64,000 nucleotides of DNA from NCBI GenBank assembly GCA_030867875.1, contig JAOWCC010001368.1:3410965-3474964 (forward strand). The letters run 5' to 3'. Of this stretch, positions 48,335 to 59,400 are shown piece by piece (the first letter of the stretch is position 1; each line of letters begins with the position of its first letter). This stretch comes from Actinernus sp. WN-2022 (lineage: Eukaryota; Cnidaria; Anthozoa; Actiniaria; Actinernidae). Made by a program: the position numbers and the translations under genes. The notes beneath the pieces were generated by a model. That model searched no databases. It was not told the origin of the DNA and saw only the letters and a list, made by a program, of their open reading frames with translations.

Positions 48335-48485
48335 GTGCTTCACAAACGATTCAATGCGAGGCTCGGGGACAAAATTGCGCGGTGAATCGTAATAACAAAA
48401 GAACACATTTATGTATTATTTTGTTATTACGATTCACAGCGCAATTTTGTCCCTGAGTCTCGCATTGAATCTTTTGTGGAGCATC
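48335..48485. mobile_element. 151-bp near-perfect foldback element
   Basis: GATTCAATGCGAG, GGGACAAAATTGCGC and GTGAATCGTAATAACAAAA are inverted around a short AT-rich loop. Confidence 0.8.
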
Positions 48486-48634
48486 TATTGGCAAAACGTT
48501 TGGGGGTAAGCTTTCCCCCTGCCCTCCCCAGTAAATAGGACCCTGCGTCTTTGCTTGTCTGAAACATGATTTTGATGTCTAAGACAAGTAAAGATCAATC
48601 GCTATAAGAACAATTTAAACATTGCGCTACAAAT

Positions 48635-48788
48635 ACAATAACCTATTTGTGACGTCGAAATATGCCCTGATATTTCGTCCGCGGACATTATCTGATCCGA
48701 AAAGAGAACAGTTCTGAAATTCGAGGATCAGATAATGTCCAAGGACAAATATCGGGGCATATTTCGACGCCACAATGTAGGTTATTGT
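48635..48788. mobile_element. 154-bp foldback element, ACAATAACCTA ends
   Basis: ACAATAACCTA, GACGTCGAAATATGCC and GGACATTATCTGATCC have inverse partners on the right side. Confidence 0.8.
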
Positions 48789-48910
48789 CGTTGTAATCCT
48801 TCGCTCACAGGGGGTGTATTCGCTGATATTTCCCACTCGTGAAGACAAAATATCGGGTCACGTGACGCATTCAACCAATCACGCGCGAGAGAAAATATTT
48901 GATGGGTTAT

Positions 48911-49660
48911 AAATATAGATAGTTTTACGTTTGACCTGGAGGCCAGGCAAGGCTGTGGTAAATGTAGATAGTTTTACGTTTGACCTGGAGGCCAGGCAAG
49001 GCTGTGGTAAATATAGATAGTTTGACGTTTGACCTGGAGGCCAGGCAAGGCTGTGGTAAATGTAGATAGTTTGACGTTTGACCTGGAGGCCAGGCAAGGC
49101 TGTGGTAAATATAGATAGTTTGACGTTTGACCTGGAGGCCAGGCAAGGCTGTGGTAAATGTAGATAGTTTGACGTTTGACCTGGAGGCCAGGCAAGGCTG
49201 TGGTAAATGTAGATAGTTTGACGTTTGACCTGGAGGCCAGGCAAGGCTGTGGTAAATATAGATAGTTTTACGTTTGACCTGGAGGCCAGGCAAGGCTGTG
49301 GTAAATGTAGATAGTTTGACGTTTGACCTGGAGGCCAGGCAAGGCTGTGGTAAATGTAGATAGTTTGACGTTTGACCTGGAGGCCAGGCAAGGCTGTGGT
49401 AAATGTAGATAGTTTGACGTTTGACCTGGAGGCCAGGCAAGGCTGTGGTAAATATAGATAGTTTTAGGTTTGACCTGGAGGCTAGGCAAGGCTGTGGTAA
49501 ATATAGATAGTTTTACGTTTGACCTGGAGGCCAGGCAAGGCTGTGGTAAATGTAGATAGTTTGACGTTTGACCTGGAGGCCAGGCAAGGCTGTGGTAAAT
49601 GTAGATAGTTTGACGTTTGACCTGGAGGCCAGGCAAGGCTGTGGTCAATATAGATAGTTT
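48911..49660. repeat. 49-bp tandem repeat, about 15 units, then a detached unit after an insertion
   Basis: Unit GTTTGACCTGGAGGCCAGGC, then AAGGCTGTGGTAAATGTAGA, then TAGTTTGAC. Variation alternates mainly between TGTAGA/TATAGA and TTGACG/TTTACG. One more unit lies at 49881-49925, on the other side of the insertion at 49661-49880. Long minus-strand frames across it come from the repeat. Confidence 0.93.
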
Positions 49661-49880
49661 CGGGGGTAGAAGCGGAATATTGAATATTGAATATCGTGGT
49701 TGAAAACTGAGGAATATTGAATATTTGCCTGAAAAATATACTGAATACGGAATATTTCAATGAAAATTAAAAAGAATAAGGAATATCCCAAAAAAAATTA
49801 GTAGGGAATGGGAATATTTACCTCAGGAGAGCAGAGCAATACGGAATTTTTAGAGTGAAAATATTCCGCTTCTACCCCCG
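49661..49880. mobile_element. 220-bp TIR element inserted in the 49-bp minisatellite (hAT-like)
   Basis: Ends CGGGGGTAGAAGCGGAATAT and the exact inverse. Flanks are GATAGTTT on the left and AATAGTTT on the right, where an unbroken unit has GATAGTTTGAC, so 7-8 bp was duplicated. This fits hAT-type insertion. The interior is GAATATT-rich and non-coding. Confidence 0.82.
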
Positions 49881-50044
49881 AATAGTTTGACGTTTGACCT
49901 GGAGGCCAGGCAAGGCTGTGGTCAATATCAAATGAAAGGCTTTCAAGTGGCATTCTCAATGGCCCTTTGGCAGTTTGACAATCACGTGGTTGTACTGGAT
50001 GGCAAAAAAAACTTTATTTATTTAAAGGCACTTGTTCGAGATCG

Positions 50045-50185
50045 GTAGTGTTATTAGCAAAACCTGTTTGTAAATGCTATTTTCCACCTCCAATCGATTA
50101 TCGATCGTTCTAAAACTGCGTTTTGAAAGCGACCTTTAAATGAGCAAAGCCTTTCCCATGGGATCACGAGCTCATTTCATTGGCT
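50045..50185. repeat. Interspersed repeat, inverted partner of 22560-22710
   Basis: TAGCAAAACCTGTTTGTAAA, TATTTTCCACCTCCAATCGA and AAAGCCTTTCCCATGGGATC. Confidence 0.6.
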
Positions 50186-50461
50186 ATTGAAGTGATATAT
50201 CAGCACGTGACTGTTAGCTGCAAAAAAAACACCCTGAGATAAAAGGAAAATACCGTGTCAATGTCCTGATATGCTTTTCAAACTGTTGATAGAGGTGACA
50301 AAGCTAAGGTTAAAGTGGATTCAGTACAAAATATTTATTTAGAAACTTTCTTTCGGTTTACAGGTGCTCTAAATTTCTATCATGTAAAAGTAGTATTTTT
50401 CATGCACTCGAATCTTTGTCATCATATAGTCAATCCAACGTCGTTGACGATTTAGTTTATC

Positions 50462-50750
50462 TTAAAGTGCAACTAACCCATTTTGCAATTTTTATACATA
50501 TGAATCTTTGAAAGGTTTTGAGTACTTCTGTGAAGAAATATTTGGCTTACATAGAATACTCTATGTTCTATGCTTGTTTGAAATGGTGAAAATTTGATCT
50601 TTCCTGACTCATGACCGCGTAAGGAAAAGACTGGGTCGAAGTTATACTTATTTTTAGCTTTTTAAATTAATATGTATCGGCACGACCACATCAGAACTTG
50701 TGCTGCCTTTAAACTAATCGTGTTTAAATAAAGGTTTTTGTATTGTATCC
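50462..50750 (+). mobile_element. Left half of a TTAA foldback element joined to a retrotransposon tail
   Basis: TTAAAGTGCAACTAACCC at 50462 and the following 175 bp match the left arm of the element at 6290-6813. At about 50641 the match stops and is replaced by sequence ending TGTTTAAATAAAG (50725-50740), very like the tail at 59905-59925. The right arm is absent. Confidence 0.6.
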
Positions 50751-52048
50751 TTCATATCAAAATTGTCTCAAATTTTCGTCAGTGCACGAGAAAGTTTATC
50801 GATCATTTGAGGGTTGACAGTGCCCCTTGTTAAGGGCTGTAGCGTGATACATACTGAATACAGTGAGTTGCACTTTGGTTTTTGCCATCCTAAACTTGAC
50901 TCGTAGCCAGTCGAGAAAGAAAAAGAAAGAAAAAGCTAGCTGAGTTAAGATTACGAGGCGCGCGGGGGCATTTTGGGATATGGGGGATAGGAAGGTTATT
51001 TTTCCTCCTTCCCTTCCTAAAATGCCCCGCGCTCCTCGTAACCTTGACTCGTTCCAAGTCCCCTCGGCCAACTTTTTTCTTTCTTTTCTTAGATTATTAA
51101 ATAGCGACTGGCTATACTAGTCAGATCCAAGACGAACTTGAAACAGAGGGTAACAGCTAACAGCAGTCCACGAGGATGAACTGGAACAGGGATTTTTATT
51201 GAGTTTTTTATTCAAAACAATTTTGACCACAAAAAATGGCATCCTTATAACTGAACAACGAAAACCACACTGGGTTCGTGAAGTATTTGTATAGAACCAC
51301 CATATACATGTATGGTTGTTGCACGGCAAGATTAGCTAAAATTCAATGCCGTATACATAGTTTATTGTTTTGTTTGCTTTAACGTTATTTGTCACTAGCA
51401 TGCCGCATCTATCGTTTTCAGTTATCAGGTTATGAACCTGTTATTCAGAAATTATACTAGTACTATCTACAATGTAGTAGTGGATTTTAACTCATGGAAA
51501 TCAGTGTAAAAAAATGAAATTCTGTTTATGGATAAAGTTTTGTTTGTTTTGTTTTGTTTTACTTTCTAAAAAATAATCATTAATTTCTGGCCAGTACGAA
51601 ACAGTGTTTTCTAGATCTACCCTACATCAACTTCTCCACTTGTGATTTGTGACGTCTATATACTTGCACATTGCAAAAGTCTCCCATGTGGGAGGCGGTC
51701 CACTGCAATTAAGGTATATTACTGGACGGGCTGTTCTTCTTCGCAAAGCCTGCGTGTGCTCTTTTAAAACTGAGTGCACTTAGGATCTGTGACGTTTACT
51801 TCGAAAAACTTAGAGTTTAAAGCAGGCCAGCACTTGAATCACATAAGCATGGCATAATGGAATAGGACTTTGGTTCTATCAGTTTCTGGAACTGAAGTAA
51901 TGATTAAGAGCTTCAATGATTCCAACTTCTACTTTCAAAACTTGTGAAAGAAATGGAGAGTATATAGTGTTATGATGGGGTGATTAGTTGATGGGGTGAT
52001 TAGTTCCTGTGAAAACTGAAGTGTTCATCTGCGTCGGCGGGGACTCAT

Positions 52049-52177
52049 AAACTCTGGTATAATCAACTAAAAGTAGATTAAGGTATGCTAACCGCCGTGG
52101 GGAGCTCTGCTACTCGCTCCCCATGCACGGCGGTTAGCATACCTTAATCTACTTCTAGTTGATTATACCAGTGTTTA
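52049..52177. mobile_element. Foldback MITE, GATTAAGGTATGCTAACCG family, copy 2
   Basis: Nearly perfect arms: CTGGTATAATCAACTAAAAG, TAGATTAAGGTATGCTAACC and CGCCG, inverted after the loop. Confidence 0.83.
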
Positions 52178-52324
52178 TATAGTGCTCTAGAGTTCCTTTT
52201 CCTTGCCGCCACATTGAATGACATCAGCCATTTAAATGTCAAGTTAACGCATATTGTGTATTGTGGCGTGTCAGTACCGCTAAGTATAGTAGACTGTTAT
52301 CGGCAAATAAATAGCTCAGCTTAG

Positions 52325-52516
52325 ATTTTGTTTTTATTGATGACGTTGATGTAGATGAGGAACATCAGAGGGCCGAGCACTGTCCTGTGGAACTTCAGAA
52401 CGTACTGTGACTGGTGCTTTCACAACGAAAGCCATGTTGATGAATAGTCGGCCTTGATCTGGTGGTAAAATATGTTTCCTGACTTTATCTAAGACACCGA
52501 CAATACATGTATCCAA
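52325..52516 (-). mobile_element. Decayed RT fragment of a non-LTR element
   Basis: On the minus strand, two frames together spell a worn version of RT motif B (APVTVRSEVPQ in one frame, TVLGPLMFLIYIN in the other), so a small indel separates them. No other RT motifs were found next to it. Confidence 0.6.
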
Positions 52517-54089
52517 GAGACTATGATGTATCTCGGTCCAAAACCATAACCATCCATACCGTGGTGTAGAACTGTCACATACTTAAATTGGAACAAGAGC
52601 CCATCTGGGCTTTCACTCGGGCCACATGAGATTGAAGATGAAATACACTTTCATTTGAAATCCTCTTAGTATCAAGTCGTGCTTTAATTCGCCAGTGAGA
52701 ACGTCAAAAAAACAGACTGGTCTATTAATCGCTTTTATGGCATGACTATGAGAACGCAGGATTCGAACAACAGAATACTGGCAATTCAAGTGTATAAATG
52801 CAATACAATGACATATTCAGACTTTGAATTTGATCGAAAATAGATCAAAAACTCGGGGAAATGTCCGGCTAAAACTGTATGAATAAATGTGAAATGAAAC
52901 ATAAATTTCATAGCAAGAAAAACAATTGTAATTCCTATAAATGAGAAAGCTCTTCTATTAAGCCGCTTCTCATATACACAGACTGTTTCACAAAAAAACA
53001 TTTGCGCTTATCGACACAAGAATTCTGTTGACCTTTCAAATAATTTATTCTGAGGTACGCATACTCTAAATCAGATGTTAAATAAAGCGATAATTAGAAG
53101 GAAAAGTACATTAACAGACAAACTGAGAGGAAATTTATTCAAATCAAAAAGAGTTTACTTACAGTACTTACGTAACTGAACTTTCGTTTTGGATCTTTTG
53201 GTAGTGCACCCACCTTCGTGCACATATGCACTGAATCGGAATGAAAGTCGAAGCCTACCTCGAACTTAACTTTCAGCTAACCTGTTTCCTTTCATTCCAC
53301 AATGAATAATAATCTCATAAAGTAAGCCCGTAGCTTTCAATAAATTTGCCAGTGTCTGAATGAAACAGCTAGATCTTTTCCAATTTCTCTCACGAGTCAC
53401 GGCAGAAGACAGTCTGAAGCTACAAAACTTGAATTTTGATCCTCTTCACAGTAACGTAATTTAACGTCTCAGATATTATATATATGCCCTATTTCAGCTA
53501 GCGCTGCTTGGCTCAATTGAGGGTTTCTGCCGTCAAAGTTCATTTTTTGTTTCAGTTTTCCCCATATTAGCCGACATGTATAATGTCTCGAGCTCTCAAT
53601 CCAGTAGAAAGACTCTTATTCTGTCATAAAACATGCCTTAGCTGTACAAGACCGCCCACGATGGAATAGATTTCTGACAATGACTCGTTGAAAGTGATAT
53701 CTCCTTGTCTCGCCTTGTCTGAGAGCTTTGAACTTTCTTATCTGAGCGCACCTGACGAGATCTAACCTTTGATTATAATTCGATACCCGTTGATATCCAA
53801 ACGTGTTTGGATATTGTATTTCGCTTACGTTTCTAAATGTACATTGGGTCTGTCCAAACAGCGCTGATCGAATGTATTACGGCTCCTGGTTGTTCATGTA
53901 TTTTTATGGTCAACAAGAGCGCCAGTTGAAATATCCTGAGCCTGTTGGAAGGCTTTCGCCCTCGCGGGTCGACCATTTTGATTTACTGTATTCACTTATG
54001 TAAATACATTTAACCTGGCGATTGTTGCGTGACCAGCACAGTGCAATCTGATTGTTTCAAGTGTATTCAAGTGTATTTATTCATCCTGG

Positions 54090-55524
54090 ATGTATTTCAC
54101 AAACACGTTATTTGCCACCATATTTGGGAACACTTAGAAGATCATAATATCCTAACTGATTTCCAGCATGGTTTTCGTAAACGTAGGAACTGCGAAACCC
54201 AGCTTATAGTTGCTTTACATGACCTAGTGAGTGCAGTTAATAATGGTAACCAGGTTGATGCCTTTATATTGGATTTTTCCAAGGCTTTCGATCGGGTACC
54301 ACACGAAAGATTGCTGTATAAGTTAGGTCATTATGGTATAAGAGGTGACATGCTGGCCTGGATTAGAGTGTTCCTTACTCAGAGAACACAGAAAGTGACC
54401 TTGGAGGGTGTCGCTTCTGGTCAGCGTGATGTAACTTCTGGTGTCCCACAGGCACAGTGTTGGGACCGCTGTTATTCCTCTTATACATTAATGACCTACC
54501 TCATTGCATCTCATCAACAACACGTTTATTTGCAGACGATTGTCTGTTGTATCGTACCATATCTGGCCCGGATGATAGTTTACATCTTCAGGGGGATTTA
54601 GATGCCTTGTCTAAATGGGAAAAAGATTGGCAGATGCAATTCAATGTGGAAAAATGTTATACGATTTGCTTTTCCACAAAGAATGTTACCAGTACATCAT
54701 ACACCTTGAACCATAATACATTAGATAGGGTCCACCATCACTCATACCTAGGCGTTATACTTTCCGAGGATCTAAAATGGGCCAATCACATTTCACACGT
54801 AACTACAAGTGCTAAACAAACCCTCGGAGTCATCAAGAGAAACTTTAGACATACATCTGCAGTTTGCAAATCCAAACTTTATTGTAGCCTAGTTAGACCT
54901 AAACTAGAATACGCAAATTCTGCGTGGTATCCATACTTACAAAAAGATAAGTACAAATTAGATATGATACAACGTTCCGCTGCCAGGTCTTGTTTTAATA
55001 ATTACTCTAGAGAACCAGGTGTCGTGACAAATATGTTAAAGGAGTTAGAGTGGCCATCTCTTGAGAGTAGGAGGAGGCTCTCTCGATTGACAATGTTCCA
55101 CCGTATTGTGCATGGAAGCATTGATATCGAGAAGGACTCGTATTTGACCCCAGTGCCTCGTACCTCAAGAAATGGTAACTCATTATTATTTTTAAGACCT
55201 CATTCGAATTGTAACCAACATAACAACAGTTTTTTCCCATGGTCAACTCGAGAGTGGAATAAGCTTCCCGGCACTGTAACTAATATTAATGACATTAACA
55301 AATTTAAGACCGCTGTAAACCAATATTTTATTGAATTAGGGGAATGATTTTAACCTAATTTTTTTTATTATATTATTATTATTTTTTAATATAAATTGTA
55401 GTATTGTTACTTAATTTATTTATTTTTTATTATTGTAATTTGGATTTTTTTCTTTTTTATTTATACTGATGTGATACGGATATACCGTTTTATCAGTCAA
55501 TAAAGTAGAAGTAGAAGTAGAAGT
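54090..55524 (+). mobile_element. Non-LTR retrotransposon copy with a single-base frameshift in RT motif B
   Basis: RT sequence starts near HIWEHLEDHNILTDFQHGFR and continues through DFSKAFDRVPHERLLYKL to VTSGVPQ. There one base is missing from the G run at about 54450-54452 and the frame changes. The second frame ([18 protein letters not shown], to ELGE at 55347) completes the RT. The 3' untranslated tail ends in (GTAGAA)n at about 55504-55524. 5' truncated; no endonuclease domain. Related to CR1/Rex-type elements by motif spacing; the clade is not certain. Confidence 0.87.
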
Positions 55525-55529
55525 TTTGA

Positions 55530-56450
55530 ATTTGACCTTTAACGCATGCGCAGAAGCCGTCTGACATGGATTAAAAATAACGACTTGCATTTTAAGACTC
55601 GGCGCTGCCACAGGCAGCCCGAGTAACAAGCACGTGACATCTACGGCGCACTGACACCTTTTTAGACATTAGTAACTGTCAGTTATTATTTTGTCTCATC
55701 TATTTTACCACCATGGTATTTAGTTGTGTTCAGTTTCTTATCAGTCTTTTATTGACAGTGACGCCGTCTCATCAACGATCAAGCGTATCCGCGCAACCCT
55801 GGTACGGGGTACCGATACAACAAATAACTTGTAAAAAGCGCTAAGCCGATTCTTGGTCTCTGGATCGATTCTGTCAGACATTTCACTGATATAGTTTAGA
55901 TCAAGATCTGATCCCGACAGCCTTCAGGGCGCGTGTGCGTCCCCCAGTCCCCAACAGCAGTATCAGTACAAAATGGCGGACTTTGCAGCTGTATAAAGTT
56001 TGTTTTGCTCTTCATGCTTTGACTTCTTTGAACACATTTACAATTTAAATTTAGCTCCGTGTGTCACCTGCTTAGCGACAATCTCTCTTAACGACCACGT
56101 TTATGGTAAAGAGCAACACCTCCAGACTCTAAATTAGTCACACTCTGTCAATGAAAACAATAAAAGAGCTAACTCAGGCCAAGCTTGACAGGGAAGGAAA
56201 CATAAGCTTTAAAATGAAGCCTCTGTGTTTACAGACTTGTGGCTTTGGAAGGCTTTGTAGTTTGAGAAGATTATTGGACTTGGAGGACTGTTTGAGCTCG
56301 TGGCAGCTGAAATTACTTGAGCTTCAAGACTGCGAGGCTCAGATGCGAGTCTTTTCGTGTAACAGAGATTTCTGATAATATACACATGCAGTACGGTTAA
56401 AGTAGCTAATACAGCTCTTGTTACAGACAAGGAATTAAGTTAATCCAGTG
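55530..56450 (+). promoter_or_regulatory. Upstream region of DCX-EMAP
   Basis: Unique sequence between the retrotransposon tail and the start codon. TTGTTACAG at 56418-56426 could be the acceptor of a leader exon. A small frame at 56151-56375 lies upstream and may be chance. No clear X-box (RFX site) or TATA box was recognised. Confidence 0.3.
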
Positions 56451-59400
56451 ATGGCTTATCGTAGTAAAAGGAATGTGACTCGACAAACAGTTAGCAAGAA
56501 TCAAGACTTCTACCAGGCTCATATTAGCGGGGACAGTGATCTCCCTGCAAACGACACAGACGATTACGACAACGACATGGAAACCCGAGACGGGCTGCCT
56601 CAAATAAATGGTGCTAAAAGTCAAGATCCAAGAAACAAAAGAGAGCAAAATAGAAGAACTGAACCGTCTTATGGTAGTAGAATTCCTGTCGCAAAGTCTA
56701 ACATGCGTGTTCCTAACGCAAACAGAGATGATGAATCGAATAATTCTGTTACTCCAGTTCGAGAACGCTTTCGTGCGCGCGAAGTTGACCACATTCGAGA
56801 TCGAGATACGCGAAAAGGCAGGATTAATTTGTCTAAGAAAGTGACTTTTTACCGCAACGGAGATAAACATTTCCAGGGAAGAATCTTTATTATTACTAGA
56901 CAGAGGTATCGCTCATTTGAAAACCTTGTTGAAGATCTTTCCAAAGCAGTACCACTTCCTTACGGTGTACGGTATATTTTTACACCCGATGGTTATTTAG
57001 TAACGGGAATAAATGATTTAGCTGATGGAGGTTCCTACATTTGCTCGTCTGGTGATAATCTTATTCGGAATATTGACTACGTGTCTGGAAAAAAAGGGAA
57101 ACGGGATAAAAGGAATAACGCCGACTCGGCGGATGGCTTATCTCCCGGCTTATCCGTTCCTTCTGATTCGGCCTCGCTGTCATCAAACTCGAGTAGTCGT
57201 CGTTCAAGTAACGAAGTTGCGAAACCTCGGGTCATTACGATCTACAACAACACGGACAAAACTGTCAAGTGTAAAATTCTATTAAACAGGAAAACGGCTA
57301 AAAGTTACGAGGAAATTCTAAAGGATGTCTCTGAGATGATGAAGCTGCGAGATATGCATGTTAAAGAACTTTATTCTGAGAATGGGACAAAGGTAAGCCG
57401 CATTATTGGTTCCTATTGTTATCTCTCAGGCCGGATATAATAAAAACAAAATCCCTGTTCGTACTTATTATAGTCGATAGAAATCTACAGATAATTGTGT
57501 TTGCTTTGTTATCTTGTTAATTGAAAGTCAGTTACGATGAAAGGTCCAATTTAGTGTGAACATTCCTGCAATGCCACGATCTGAATTTTAGTTTCGCGAT
57601 ATAAATTTAACTTGACGAGCAAAACACCTACAAGTTTAAATTGAAGCTTTGTTCTCTTTTGAATATACCAACTTCGATTATGTAAATAATGGGATGACGG
57701 GCTGACAGGCGAAAACACCTCACTTAACAGTAATATTCCTCACTCCTATGAGCAATCTAAACAATCGGGTTTAGGCAAACATTTCAATAAAACACCTGGA
57801 AGTTTCCTATGGAGTCATTGGACCCCTTTCATCGAAGGTTTTCATTTCTATTTGTTTATTAATATCAGTGTAAACGAACACTTTTTTTTATAAAATCAGG
57901 CTTTACTTCGAAAAATAAGCTGTTATATTCATCAATTGGGTATTTTTTAAGTATAGACAGAAAATGAAGGACACTAACAAGGGTGAAATATTATATTTTG
58001 CATTAAATGGGACATATAATTGTGCAAACTGAATATTTTCATACGTGTGTTAATGAAAAACAGCAATTAATATTTAACAACTTTCAAAAAGACTTTAGTT
58101 GGTTAATAAATTAGTGACAGCAAAGAAACCGACTTAAGATTAACAATTTTCCATATTTCGGCACCAAAACTTGGTTACTTGATTCTCTACTGATTAAATG
58201 CCTTATTAGACAGGAGATGGATAACACTGACGCGAGAGAGGTGTTTTGTCATGACTTTCCAGCATATTTCAGATGTGTCATTTTGTTAATGTAATGAACT
58301 TCCTTTGTTGTCTAAAAATCTATTATTAATCCTGCAAACCAATAACATAAACCTTTGCACCGTATACTGAATAAAAAACATATATTTTTCAAGCTGTAAC
58401 TTTTGGATCTGTTGTCATTACTACTGCTAACAGTTTTGTCTTGGTTTACATCTGTAACAAGTCGTGTTTACTTGTATTTATCACCAAATAGCCATTCTTG
58501 TACCGTATTTCCTTGATTAAGCGCCCACCCTCGATTAAGCGCCCCTCCCTTGATTAAGCGCCCCCCTTGGCAACAAAATTTGAAATAAGCGCCCCCCCCT
58601 CGATTAAGCGCCCCCCCTCCCCTCCCCCAATAAATATGGCACACTAAGAGAGATGGCATACAACTTGCGTTTTATTACAAAGTTACGGCATGTTCCGATA
58701 TGTAGTACCGTATTAAAGTTATTTTTGGCTGATAAGGGAAATTAGTTTCTTTTCTTCCAACTCACAGTCCGTGATTATTAAGTCCATGTGCTTGCATAGC
58801 TCTTGTACCCGAAGCAGCTCGTTCTTCAGCCTTCTTCCCATTTCAACGCTTTGGGTAAATGCTGTGAAACAGCCGGGGACGACAAGACCAATTTCCAGTT
58901 TCCGTGAGCCATTAAGCGCCCCCCCTCGATTAAGCGCCCCCCTTGGCAACAAAATTTGAAATAAGCGTCCAGGGCGCTTAATCGAGGAAATACGGTCTAT
59001 ATCTTTACTGAGACAACGATAAAGACTAGCAGCTACTTTTTATTAAAGTCAAGGCAAGTTTTCAATTAGAAATGTATGGTTTCAAAAAGTTCTATTTTTT
59101 GGGTTATTCAGCTGTTGCTACAGAAACGTAACAGTCCTTGTGACATATTTTAATAGTAACAGTAACTTCGTTGATCGACCTTAATTGTTTACTCTCATAC
59201 TAAAATCAATTGATTTGTCTTAGCTATATCCTTGTGTTCCTTCACAAGGAGGAACAATTTCTTTGGTTTATTTGGGGTATATTCAAGAAATATTTTGAAA
59301 TGTGTCTTAATTGCTGCCGCAGCGAGCGAGCCTAAAGCAAGCGAGCAAGGCAACTGTGCCGAATTTGTGTAGTGCAGTTAAACTAGTATATAAGATTTAT

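Larger units (their letters stand above)
51120..54085. other. Intergenic stretch between SCO1 and DCX-EMAP
   Basis: Contains the foldback MITE at 52049-52177 and the RT fragment at 52325-52516. The rest (51120-52040 and 52520-54085) shows no gene, tandem array or TIR pair. A G/C-rich inverted segment (GGGGCATTTTGGGATA and CTAAAATGCCCC) lies just before it at 50955-51040. Confidence 0.45.

Noticed and set aside
48879..49760. Minus-strand frames of 126-171 codons (repeats of LAWPPGQTSNYLHLPQPC)
   Set aside because: Produced by the 49-bp tandem repeat, whose length is not a multiple of three, so several frames overlap with the same peptides shifted.
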